This document shows positions 37,707 to 44,783 of a stretch of 64,000 nt of DNA, in pieces. The stretch's first letter is position 1. Every line of letters starts with the position of its first letter. Both the position numbers and the translations under genes were made by a program. The stretch comes from Micromonospora pisi (lineage in GTDB: Bacteria > Actinomycetota > Actinomycetes > Mycobacteriales > Micromonosporaceae). The notes under the pieces are model-generated. The model did no database searches. It was not told the DNA's origin and saw nothing but the letters and a program-made list of their open reading frames with translations. The stretch lies in the NCBI RefSeq assembly GCF_003633685.1, contig NZ_RBKT01000001.1:6324001-6388000 (forward strand). Reading direction: 5' to 3'.

Positions 37707-38279
37707 TTACGATATCGATTTTTTCAGATCGGTATTCCGCCGAGCAAGATGTCGGATAGCGCTGACGTAGCGGTCTGTTGCGTACTGCTGCAGGATGCGA
37801 CTGAGCGGTCCACCGGCTCGCGCGATCAGCGATGCCGGACGGCTGAAGGCCCGAATCCGGATACGTACGTCGCCCGTGTTGGTCTTTACGATCTCGAAGG
37901 CTTCCTCGCCCCGCTCGGGATGACCGGGCAGGGTGCCGTAGGCGAATCCGCGACGATTGTCTTCATCAACGGTGTAGACCACTCGGCACGGGGCGGTGAG
38001 ATGTAAGGGACCCCAGCCGACTCGAAGGACTACGACGATCCCCGGCGCCGGGCCTCCGGCGGCGGTGATGACGGCGAGCCCGGCCTCTCGATGCATGCGC
38101 CAGTCGAACAGTGCGGCAGCCGCACGCTCGAAGACCTCGGGTCCCGTTCCGAGGCTGACGTCGCGGTGTACGTGACCGTACCCCCTGGGCAACGGTTCGG
38201 TACAGGTGGCGCCGACCTCTTGATACGTCAGTTGGGCAACGGTCAGCTCGGCAAGGGCCTTTGTCACATCACGCCGCAT
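37707..38279 (-). CDS. DUF1990 family protein
   Basis: The 190-residue protein has the DUF1990 pattern: LTYQEVGAT near the start, GYGHVHRDVSLGTG, RCVVYTVDEDNRRGFAYGTLPGHPERGEEAF and a basic C-terminal helix (QQYATDRYVSAIRHL). The family is soluble and of unknown function, common in actinomycetes and cyanobacteria. The ATG follows a TACTGT -10 by 6 nt, so the mRNA is probably leaderless. Confidence 0.88.
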   Translation of the reverse strand: MRRDVTKALAELTVAQLTYQEVGATCTEPLPRGYGHVHRDVSLGTGPEVFERAAAALFDWRMHREAGLAVITAAGGPAPGIVVVLRVGWGPLHLTAPCRVVYTVDEDNRRGFAYGTLPGHPERGEEAFEIVKTNTGDVRIRIRAFSRPASLIARAGGPLSRILQQYATDRYVSAIRHLARRNTDLKKSIS

Positions 38280-38651
38280 CAGACCACAGTAACCAAACGC
38301 CTAACTCGGAGCATTCGCTATGCGAGGTCCAGCGAATGTCGGCCAGACTGACGAACAGGAAGATGTCAAACCGGTACCGCGACCCTCCCCGAACCTGCCG
38401 AGGCGAGTACGCGTTTCTTCCGCCGTCCGTGCGGACGCGGACGACGAGCCGTGACGCTCGGCGTCCCGCGACCTGCGGGCATCCTGAACTGTCGAGAAGC
38501 GGATGCCGGAGACGGGTATCTGCTGGACGGCGAAGTCAAGCACCCGCTGCCCGCTGTGGAGTGGAGAGCCAAAGCGTGGCATTGAACCATAGCTGTGGCG
38601 CTCTCGGCCGTGGCCGTGGACGACATGGCCGGCGATCCGCAAAGCCTAGTA
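38280..38651. other. 372-bp stretch without a convincing gene
   Basis: Apart from the DUF1990 promoter I see only short frames with poor codon bias on both strands (for example 38366-38626 minus). GC appears a little lower than in the flanking genes. It may be decayed coding DNA, but no family can be recognised. Confidence 0.55.
38286..38291 (-). promoter_or_regulatory. leaderless-type -10 element (TACTGT) for the DUF1990 gene
   Basis: On the minus strand TACTGT is followed by 6 nt and the ATG at 38279, with no ribosome site between. Confidence 0.5.
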
Positions 38652-39017
38652 CTAGAAGAATACCTGCCAGACTACAACGCCGACTACGACCAGCATGACG
38701 AGAGGCAAGGCGATCTTGACTGCGGGCGGTTGCCTTTTGATTCGCTGCCGAAGTAGCAGGGCACGCCACTCCGTCCAGGCCCGCGCGCGAAGTGCCCAGT
38801 CGAATTCCAAGGCAAGCAGCCCGAAACCCGCTAACAACAGCGGCAGACCAAACTCTGGCGCCCACACGAGCAGCAAACCCGCGATGGAAAGGAGCATGCC
38901 ACCAGCGCCGACGATTACCCGTATGAAGGGTGGGCGGCGCCTATGACGCTCGCGCTGAGCGGCCACTCGCGCCAGTGTCGCTTGCTTGACGGATTCCATC
39001 TCTGATGCGCTCAACAT
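38652..39017 (-). CDS. PGPGW-like small transmembrane protein
   Basis: The 121-residue protein starts at the ATG behind the strong ribosome site GGAGGGAAG; a longer frame upstream is not supported. After a basic helix (QATLARVAAQRERHRRRPP) it has two adjacent TM segments (VIVGAGGMLLSIAGLLLVW and FGLPLLLAGFGLLALEF), a basic amphipathic linker (LRARAWTEWRALLLRQRIKR) and a third TM segment at the C-terminus. This is the layout of PGPGW/TIGR02611 proteins, which have no assigned function. Confidence 0.75.
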   Translation of the reverse strand: MLSASEMESVKQATLARVAAQRERHRRRPPFIRVIVGAGGMLLSIAGLLLVWAPEFGLPLLLAGFGLLALEFDWALRARAWTEWRALLLRQRIKRQPPAVKIALPLVMLVVVGVVVWQVFF

Positions 39018-39593
39018 GCTTCCCTCCGCATGACTGAACCTAATGTCCTGGCCGAGCGTAGTTGCGGTAAGTTGCGGGTGTCCCTGGGGTTCGCGCACAG
39101 CAGACAAGATTTTCGATGTCACCGGATATTTCGACTTCGTGCATCTCCATCCGCACACCACGACGCCAGTCACCTACACGATATGGAATTGGTATCCGCC
39201 GGGCCATGGAGTGCGGCGAGCGGCTCCGACAGTGCACCGGTCGTGCTATTGGTTGCGAGTCGAACAAGATCAGATGCACGGTAGCCGCGATCCGGGCGTC
39301 GCGGTGCGTAACAGTATGCGGCGGCGCGCGGCGTCCGCTCGTGTCGAGATCGGTGCCATAGTTCGCTCGGAGTGCCAAGGTCAGGCCAATGTCGGGCCGT
39401 TTTTTGCGAACGGATCGTGGCTGGCTGGCTGGGCTGGTCGTCGCCGTTCCAGTTCTCGGGAAGATTGTCGTCGCGCGCATCGCCTCGGGTGGCTTCGAGA
39501 GCCCAAGGATCGGGCGAACACCAGGCTGTGGCGGAGTTGTTCCGGTGGTGGCGGTAGGTGGCCAGGCAGGGCGAGCGTCCCGCCTGGCACACG
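39018..39593. other. 576-bp stretch without a convincing gene
   Basis: GC is lower than in the neighbours and codon bias is absent in all frames. The longest frame (39043-39933 plus) has no recognisable domain and runs antisense through the DUF397 gene and part of the XRE gene, so it is not accepted. The stretch separates two small accessory units and may be remnant DNA. Confidence 0.55.
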
Positions 39594-39770
39594 TCACGCG
39601 TCGGTCTTGATGCCCCGGGTGAACGCCATCCAGGCGTCGGCGCTGAACGCCAGCACCGGACCGGTCTTGTCCTTGCTATCGCGCACCTGGGCGGTGTGGT
39701 CGACGTACCGAGCTTCGACGCACTGGCCATTGGTGCCACTGCGAGTGCTCTTGCGCCACTGGGAGTTCAT
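39594..39770 (-). CDS. DUF397 protein (58 residues)
   Basis: Translation gives a 58-residue protein beginning MNSQWRKSTRSGTNGQCVEA, with VRDSKDKTGPVLAFS and DAWMAFTRGI, a textbook DUF397 domain. The ATG has GAGGAG about 7 nt upstream. It lies 9 bp after the XRE gene on the same strand. DUF397 proteins pair with XRE/DUF5753 regulators in WhiJ-like systems that affect development and secondary metabolism in Streptomyces. Confidence 0.92.
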   Translation of the reverse strand: MNSQWRKSTRSGTNGQCVEARYVDHTAQVRDSKDKTGPVLAFSADAWMAFTRGIKTDA

Positions 39771-39779
39771 GGCGGCTCC

Positions 39780-40631
39780 TCAATCTTGGTACTCGCTGTC
39801 CCGGATCTTCTTGATCATCGCAGCCGAGGCGGTCGCGGACAATGCCGAGGCGCGCAGGCTGTTGAAGACGACGGTACAGCGCCGGACGTCCTCGCCTTCG
39901 GCGTACAGGTCGCCGGTCAACCCCTCGATGTAGACCACCCCGGCACTCTCCGCGAAGTTGAGGATCGCGAAGCTCGACAGCATGGACGCGTACGCACCCT
40001 CGCGGAACGGGATCACCTGGATGGTGACGTTCCACAGCTTCGATGCGTCGAGTAAGGCCGTGAGCTGTGGGCGCATGACCGTTGGACCGCCGATCTGACG
40101 GTGTAGGACTGCCTCGTCCAGGACCGCGACCATACGCAGGTTGCCCGTGTGAATGAGTTTCTGACGCTCCAGCCGAGCCGCCACGCGTTGTTCGATGGCC
40201 TCGGGTGACGGTTGGAACGCGTCCTCGGACATCATGGCCCGCGAGTATTCGGTCGTCTGGAGCAGACCGGGCACCACGATCGTCTCGAAGTTCTGTAGCT
40301 CGTCGGCGGCGGATTCCAGGCCGATGTACTGGCGGTAGGTCGGCGGCAGGTCGCCGTACTTGGCCCACCAGCCGCGTTGCTTGCCGGACCGGGCCATCGT
40401 CAACAGCGTCTCGCGTAGCTCGGCATCGTCCACGCCGTACTGGTTGAGCAACGCGGTCAGCGCTGGTCCCTTGATGCCGACGCGTCCCTGCTCGATGCGC
40501 CGCATGGTGCTCGGCGACACCTCGATGACTTCGGCTGCCTGTTCGGTGGTCACGTCGGCTTCCTCGCGGACTCGCCTGAGCTGCGCGCCGAGCTGGAAGC
40601 GAAGGAACGTCGGGCTCTCCATGTTCGACAT
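39780..40631 (-). CDS. XRE-family regulator with DUF5753 domain (WhiJ-like)
   Basis: The 283-residue protein starts at the ATG behind AGGTG. It has an N-terminal XRE HTH (LGAQLRRVREEADVTTEQAA, VSPSTMRRIEQGRVG) and a DUF5753 domain (RGWWAKYGDLPPTYRQYIGLE, IVVPGLLQTTEYSRAM, VLDEAVLHRQIGG, VIPFREGAYASM). It forms an operon with the DUF397 gene and is divergent from two small coupled genes. Many paralogous pairs exist per genome; the DUF397 partner is thought to modulate DNA binding of its XRE protein. Confidence 0.94.
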   Translation of the reverse strand: MSNMESPTFLRFQLGAQLRRVREEADVTTEQAAEVIEVSPSTMRRIEQGRVGIKGPALTALLNQYGVDDAELRETLLTMARSGKQRGWWAKYGDLPPTYRQYIGLESAADELQNFETIVVPGLLQTTEYSRAMMSEDAFQPSPEAIEQRVAARLERQKLIHTGNLRMVAVLDEAVLHRQIGGPTVMRPQLTALLDASKLWNVTIQVIPFREGAYASMLSSFAILNFAESAGVVYIEGLTGDLYAEGEDVRRCTVVFNSLRASALSATASAAMIKKIRDSEYQD

Positions 40632-40814
40632 TTTGCACCTGTCATGGCGGGTAGGCGCAACCACACGCCGTAGAACATGAATGCATGTCCATACTTGACC
40701 TACCGGATTTGCGCGCGCAATATTGGCCAGGCGAGCCGCACCACACGATCCGGAGCGCGGCGGTCGGTGCTCCGCCATGGCCCGGCCGCCGCGCTCCCCA
40801 TCCAGGGAGGCGTG

Positions 40815-41000
40815 ATGAACCGGCGCGTGTCGTACGACGAGTACCTGAGCGCTGTCGCGCTGACCCTGGCCCGGAGGCATCGGCCGGTGTGGTCATGGAC
40901 CAAGTGGCGCTACGTCTGCCGGTGCGGGTCTGACCTGCCGTGCCGGACCAAACACAGGATTCCGATCAACCGGGGTCACTGGCCAGGGGAGGACGATTGA
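40815..41000 (+). CDS. small protein with CxC/CxxC-like cluster, unknown function
   Basis: The 61-residue protein starts at the ATG behind GGGAGGCG. It contains RRVSYDEYLSAVALTLARRH, a Trp-rich WSWTKWRYV and a Cys cluster CRCGSDLPC that could bind a metal. I do not recognise a named family. Its stop overlaps the TTG of the next gene. It is divergent from the XRE/DUF397 operon and is a likely part of that unit. Confidence 0.65.
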   Translation: MNRRVSYDEYLSAVALTLARRHRPVWSWTKWRYVCRCGSDLPCRTKHRIPINRGHWPGEDD

Positions 41001-41266
41001 CCAGTCACGGACCAGTCATGCCGATCTGGAACTGCGCGGGGTGTGGCCTGCCTTGGCCCTGCCGTACTCGGCAGCAGGAACTGCGGGCGGTGTACGTCGA
41101 CGCCCCGGTGTCGCTGTCGCTCTACCTCAGCTCGTACCTGGTGATGGCGATGCAGGATCTCCCGGGCACGCCCGCCGGGGTGCTGCACAGACGGTTCATG
41201 GAGTGGATGCGGGAGGGGCAGCCCAGGGAAGACAACTGGGTCCGGGTCGCTCGCCGTTCGCGCTGA
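40997..41266 (+). CDS. small protein with CxxC-type motif, unknown function
   Basis: The 89-residue form starts at TTG 40997, which overlaps the previous stop (TTGA) and has the strong ribosome site AGGGGAGGA just upstream; ATG 41018 is an alternative without one. It contains WNCAGCGLPWPCRTRQQEL, a CxxC-x5-C cluster, and VSLSLYLSSYLVMAMQDLPGTPAGVLHRRF. Similar short proteins next to XRE/DUF397 genes in Micromonospora are sometimes labelled flavin reductase, but no such domain can be seen here. Confidence 0.68.
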   Translation: MTSHGPVMPIWNCAGCGLPWPCRTRQQELRAVYVDAPVSLSLYLSSYLVMAMQDLPGTPAGVLHRRFMEWMREGQPREDNWVRVARRSR

Positions 41267-41317
41267 GGTCGGGCGGCGGCGCCGGCAAACAGGCTGGGCG
41301 GTGAGGACGTACGCGGG

Positions 41318-41323
41318 TATTGT
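41318..41323 (+). promoter_or_regulatory. leaderless-type -10 element (TATTGT) for the Ala-rich leader
   Basis: TATTGT matches TANNNT and lies 7 nt before the ATG at 41331. No ribosome site precedes that ATG, so the leader is probably translated from the first base of the transcript. No clear -35 is seen. Confidence 0.55.
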
Positions 41324-41330
41324 CTTGGGC

Positions 41331-41399
41331 ATGGAGATCACCCGTCGCAGTGCCGCCGCGACCGCACGAGCTACCAGCTCGTCGGTTGCCGCCGCCTGA
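41331..41399 (+). CDS. alanine-rich leader peptide (22 codons)
   Basis: The open frame ATG to TGA encodes 22 residues starting MEITRRSAAATARA and ending SSSVAAA. Ala occupies positions 8-10, 12, 14 and 20-22 (eight of 22, using GCC, GCG, GCA and GCT), with three more codons for Thr and four for Ser. It lies 116 bp upstream of an alanyl-tRNA synthetase-like gene on the same strand. Runs of codons for the amino acid related to the downstream gene are the hallmark of attenuator leader peptides. The frame and its composition are seen; the role is inferred. Confidence 0.65.
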   Translation: MEITRRSAAATARATSSSVAAA

Positions 41400-41498
41400 T
41401 CTCCTGATTCTTCGCCGGCGACCGGAAACGGCTCGCCGGCGATTCGCGTATTCGTAGCACCTTTCCCGCGCCTGCGGGCCTTTCCGGTCACAGTGACC
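41366..41498 (+). promoter_or_regulatory. candidate transcription attenuator with competing hairpins
   Basis: Hairpin A, ACGAGCT/AGCTCGT (41366-41382), lies inside the leader frame. Hairpin B (41412-41442) has TCGCCGGCGA arms, an inner CCG/CGG and a GAAA tetraloop, and starts 12 nt after the leader stop. Hairpin C (41465-41478) is CCCGC/GCGGG followed by CCTTTCC. GACCGGAAA (41420-41428), part of B, is also perfectly complementary to TTTCCGGTC (41481-41489), just after C, so B and the long-range pairing exclude each other. GGTCAC-A-GTGACC (41486-41498) adds another option. This fits translation-coupled attenuation of the downstream gene. Confidence 0.6.
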
Positions 41499-41515
41499 CG
41501 AGAGGCCGAATCCCC

Positions 41516-42688
41516 ATGACACCCGAACAGATCGTCCGGACCTTCGTCGACTGGTTCCGCGAGCGGGGGCACGCGCTGGTGCCCGGAAGCTCGCTGATCC
41601 CACCACCGGACGACCCGGTGCTCTTCACCACGTCGGGCATGCATCCGCTGACCCCGTACCTGCTCGGTCGACCGCATCCGCTGGGGACCCGGCTGGTCAA
41701 CGTCCAACGCTGTCTGCGTACGACCGACCTGGACGAGGTCGGCGACAACACCCATCTGACCGTCTTCGAGATGCTCGGGTCGTGGTCGCTCGACGACTAC
41801 GACAGCCCGCAGAGCCTGCGCTGGGGTTACCAACTGCTCCGTGAGGGCTTCGGCGTCGACCCGGGCCGGCTGCACGCGACCGTCTTCGGCGGCGACGACC
41901 AGGTCGGCCCGGACCGCGCGTCGATCGACACCTGGGACGAACTCGGCGTACCGGTCGAGCTGACCCGGGACGAGAACTGGTGGTCCAACGGCCCGACCGG
42001 ACCGTGCGGGCCCGACTCGGAGATCTTCGTCTGGACCGGTGAGGTCCCGCCGCAGGGCACCCCGGGCACCGACGGCCGGTGGATGGAGGTGTGGAACCAC
42101 GTCCAGATGCGCTACCAGCGGCACGACGACGGGAGCCTGGAACCGTTGCCCCGGCCCAGCGTCGACACCGGGCTGGGGGTGGAGCGGTTGGAGATGGTGC
42201 TGCGCGGCAACCGCTCCGTGTTCGAGGGGGACGGCCTGGACCCGTGGGTGCGTACGGTCTCGGGGTTGTGGGGACTGGAGGGAGAGCCCCTGCGCCAGGT
42301 CTGCGACCACCTTCGGGCGGGGGTCGTGGTCGTCGGCGACGGTGTGCGCCCGTCGAACACCGGTCGCGGTTACGTGCTGCGCCGGCTGATCCGCCGGCTG
42401 CTCACCACGCTGTGGCGCGACGATCCCTCGCGCGGTCTGGTCGACCTGCCGTCGGAACCGTTCGAGCGGACCCTCGACCGGTTCGGCCAGCGGATCGACC
42501 CCGGGCAGCCGCGCGAGGTCTTCCTCGACGAGCAGCGCCGCTTCCGTGACCTGCTACGACGTGGCCGTCCGGTGGTGTCCCGGTGGCGTTCGCGCGGGCC
42601 GCTGACCGACCAGGACTACCACTACCTGCACGACACCCACGGGCTGCCACGCGAACTCGTCGACGGGTTGCTGGCCGAGGCGAACTGA
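41516..42688 (+). CDS. truncated alanyl-tRNA synthetase-like protein (catalytic core only)
   Basis: The 390-residue protein matches the class II core of AlaRS: ALVPGSSLIPPPDDPVLFTTSGM (motif 1 region), NVQRCLRTTDLDEVGDN and HLTVFEMLGSWSLDDY (motif 2), NGPTGPCGPDSEI, and VDTGLGVERLEMVL (motif 3), then a tRNA-recognition helical part to about residue 385 (TGRGYVLRRLIRRLL). The editing domain and C-terminal oligomerisation domain of the ~880-residue housekeeping enzyme are absent. It could aminoacylate tRNA without editing, or charge another acceptor. It is preceded by an Ala-rich leader. The DEVGDN/FEMLGSWSLDDY wording resembles AlaRS of other phyla more than typical actinobacterial AlaRS, from memory only. 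Confidence 0.9.
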   Translation: MTPEQIVRTFVDWFRERGHALVPGSSLIPPPDDPVLFTTSGMHPLTPYLLGRPHPLGTRLVNVQRCLRTTDLDEVGDNTHLTVFEMLGSWSLDDYDSPQSLRWGYQLLREGFGVDPGRLHATVFGGDDQVGPDRASIDTWDELGVPVELTRDENWWSNGPTGPCGPDSEIFVWTGEVPPQGTPGTDGRWMEVWNHVQMRYQRHDDGSLEPLPRPSVDTGLGVERLEMVLRGNRSVFEGDGLDPWVRTVSGLWGLEGEPLRQVCDHLRAGVVVVGDGVRPSNTGRGYVLRRLIRRLLTTLWRDDPSRGLVDLPSEPFERTLDRFGQRIDPGQPREVFLDEQRRFRDLLRRGRPVVSRWRSRGPLTDQDYHYLHDTHGLPRELVDGLLAEAN

Positions 42689-42751
42689 GTCCGCCCGGCC
42701 GTCGTACCGCCCGGGTGTGGCATGACTCGGTTGCGGGTACGGACCCACGGC

Positions 42752-42985
42752 ATGAGCGCAGAAACCAGTGACCGGCACAGCGCGGGAGCCAGTGACCGGG
42801 GCCAGGTGGAGCGGCGGGCCGAGTACCTGCTGCCGGAGGAGCGGGCGGCCGGCAGCGAGGACCCGCTCGCCCAGGCGCGGGCGATCCTGGCCGAGTCGGA
42901 CCGACGTACGTCCGATGTGGATGGACCGTCCGACGCCCGCCGGGAACGACGTACTTCGCAGGAGACGGTGACCCCGTCGGAGTGA
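42752..42985 (+). CDS. small hydrophilic actinobacterial protein, unknown function
   Basis: The 77-residue protein is highly charged and probably disordered. It contains RAEYLLPEERAAGSEDPLAQARAILAESD near the middle, a motif I recall from short hypothetical proteins of many actinomycetes. There is no signal peptide or Cys. ATG 42752 is chosen; an in-frame ATG at 42722 is possible. It follows the AlaRS-like gene by 63 bp on the same strand and could be co-transcribed. Confidence 0.65.
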   Translation: MSAETSDRHSAGASDRGQVERRAEYLLPEERAAGSEDPLAQARAILAESDRRTSDVDGPSDARRERRTSQETVTPSE

Positions 42986-43117
42986 GAGACGCCGACGACT
43001 GTTGTTCCCATCACGACGGTCCCCGGCCGGTCCCTTCGACTGGCGCGTAACTTCCGGATCGTCGTAGTCTGCCGGCGGCTCGGCGCGGTGCCGGGCTGCT
43101 TTAAGGAGGCAACAGGG

Positions 43118-43324
43118 ATGCTGGGACTCGAAAAGAAGCTTTCCAAGGCGTGGGAGGGCAAGAGCGCCCAGGAAATCGCCGACGCGCCGGTCACCGCGAT
43201 CGAGGGTGTGTCCAAGGGCGACGCCGAGCACCTGCTCCAGGCGTTCGGCATCAAGACCGTGCGTGACTTCGGCACCAACAAATACTTCCGGTGGGCCCAG
43301 TCCATCGCGACGCTGGCCGACTGA
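43118..43324 (+). CDS. small helix-hairpin-helix protein
   Basis: The 68-residue protein starts at an ATG behind AAGGAGG. The sequence LEKKLSKAWEGKSAQEIADAPVTAIEGVSKGDAEHLLQA followed by GIKTVRDFGTNKYFRWAQSI resembles a small HhH-type fold. Similar short proteins are common in actinomycetes without an assigned role. It ends before a strong bidirectional terminator. Confidence 0.75.
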   Translation: MLGLEKKLSKAWEGKSAQEIADAPVTAIEGVSKGDAEHLLQAFGIKTVRDFGTNKYFRWAQSIATLAD

Positions 43325-43359
43325 CCTCACCCGGGCCCCCAGGGCATCCGGTTGACCAC

Positions 43360-43394
43360 ACCGGGGCGGTGACCATCAAGGTCACCGCCCCGGT
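43360..43394. terminator. bidirectional hairpin terminator
   Basis: A perfect 15-bp stem (ACCGGGGCGGTGACC, 43360-43374, with 43380-43394) and a 5-nt loop lie between two convergent genes. Confidence 0.9.
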
Positions 43395-43416
43395 TGGCGT
43401 CTCAGCTACCGCACTG

Positions 43417-44700
43417 TCACGGCTGGAGCCACCACGGGCTCGTGTACGCCACACCCCAGTCGTTGCAGGGGTGCCCGGCCGGCCCCGGGCTCGGGTTGGC
43501 CTGGCTGGGGTCGGAGACCCGCAGCACCACCCAGTCGCCGTCGGCCAGGTCCAGCGGGACGGTGAAGCGGGTGACCTGGCCGGCGACCGTGTCGACCACC
43601 TCGGGCACCGTCGGCGCGTCGGTGCCGGGGCGCAGCACCTGGATCCGGAGCGGCTTGCCGACCCACTCCGGACCCCGGTCGAGGTCCACCTCGAATGTGA
43701 CGTCACCACGGACCAGCGGGACCAGACCGCCCATGCGTACGCCGTTGGCGGTGGCGTCGACCCGCAACCCGGAGACCCGGGTGGCGAAGAAGCGACGGGC
43801 GCGCATCGCGGCCAGCACCTCCTGCCGGGTGTTCTGGGTGACCCAGAGGCCGGTCCGGCCCTTCCCCTCCGGGAAGCCCCAGTTCGTGCCGTGCTCGTCG
43901 GAGACGCCGGTGAGGCCGGGGCGCCAGCCGGCGTTCAGGCAGGCGGCCAGCGGAGAGGTCTGCCCGCTTCCCCAGCCGTCGAAGAGGTAGTCGTCACCCC
44001 GGTTGAACATCTCCAGGCCGATCATCGGCTCGCGTACGCCGGCGGTGAACCGGAAGTTGTCGAACCGTCCGACCTCGCGGCCGGGGTGGTTGAACCCGGC
44101 CACTCCGCCGGAGCTGGCGATCCAGCTGTAGAGCCGGCTCATGCTCGACGACTGGAGCAGGTCGGTGTAGTTGCCGCTGAACCAGACGTTGACGTGGCCG
44201 AGCAGCGGGTGGGACCACTCGAAGCCGCGGATCGCGGTGTACTGGCCGGGGTCGTCGGCGGCGTCGGCCAGCCGACCGGTGTGGTCCCACTCCGACCGGG
44301 ACAGTCCCTCGATCGAGAAGAGGGTGCTGTGGTCGGTCAGCGCGGCGACATCCAGGCCGGCGTCGCGCATCGAGGCGAATGCCAGCTCGGGGTCGCCGTC
44401 CCCGTCGGACATCGCGGTGTGGTTGTGCAGGTCGGCGTGGACCAGCGTGGTGCCCTGGGTCAGCAGTGAGGTACGCGAGGCGCCGGTGGCCGCGGTGCGG
44501 GTCGGCCCGGCGGCGAGTGGGGCGGCTGCCGCGTGCGCGGTCCCGGGTGCGGCGGCCAGCATCAGCAGCCCGCCGGCACCGGCCAGGACGGTACGTCGAG
44601 GCGTCCCGTCATGACCGTGCCCGGCGTCCGCCGGGTCGGGTCCGGAGTGCGGTTCGTGGGGTCCGGAGTCTGTACCGCCAGCATGGTGGTGGTGAGTCAT
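43417..44700 (-). CDS. secreted CehA/McbA-type PHP metallohydrolase
   Basis: The 427-residue protein has a His-rich N-terminus (MTHHHHAGG, HGHD), a Tat-like signal (TPRRTVLAGAGGLLMLAAAPGTAHA) and a PHP domain with metal ligands in VHADLHNHTAMSDGDG, ALTDHSTL, GFEWSH, GFNHPGRE and GVSDEHGTN. CehA/McbA proteins cleave ester, carbamate or phosphoester bonds; the substrate here is unknown. The C-terminal ~100 residues look like a beta-sandwich. A poly-His start followed by a Tat signal suggests export of a folded, metal-loaded enzyme. Confidence 0.88.
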   Translation of the reverse strand: MTHHHHAGGTDSGPHEPHSGPDPADAGHGHDGTPRRTVLAGAGGLLMLAAAPGTAHAAAAPLAAGPTRTAATGASRTSLLTQGTTLVHADLHNHTAMSDGDGDPELAFASMRDAGLDVAALTDHSTLFSIEGLSRSEWDHTGRLADAADDPGQYTAIRGFEWSHPLLGHVNVWFSGNYTDLLQSSSMSRLYSWIASSGGVAGFNHPGREVGRFDNFRFTAGVREPMIGLEMFNRGDDYLFDGWGSGQTSPLAACLNAGWRPGLTGVSDEHGTNWGFPEGKGRTGLWVTQNTRQEVLAAMRARRFFATRVSGLRVDATANGVRMGGLVPLVRGDVTFEVDLDRGPEWVGKPLRIQVLRPGTDAPTVPEVVDTVAGQVTRFTVPLDLADGDWVVLRVSDPSQANPSPGPAGHPCNDWGVAYTSPWWLQP

Positions 44701-44783
44701 GCCGGACAGTGCATCCGACGGTCGGCAACAAATCGATAGCCCTGGTTGTCCAGCCGGTTAAGGGCTGTCGATTGTTTGCCCGG

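Noticed and set aside
39043-39933. 296-codon plus-strand frame across the gene-poor gap
   Set aside because: No domain, irregular composition, and it overlaps the well-supported DUF397 gene and the end of the XRE gene on the other strand.
40685-40933. Plus-strand frame beginning MSILDLPDLRAQYWPG
   Set aside because: It overlaps the better supported small gene at 40815 out of frame, and its second half is Arg/Pro-rich shadow sequence; the first 25 codons could be a remnant, but this cannot be shown.
41331-41515. T-box riboswitch before the AlaRS-like gene
   Set aside because: I could not find a Stem I with a specifier loop, the conserved T-box bulge or a UGGN pairing with the tRNA end. The translated Ala-rich frame with alternative hairpins explains the region better.
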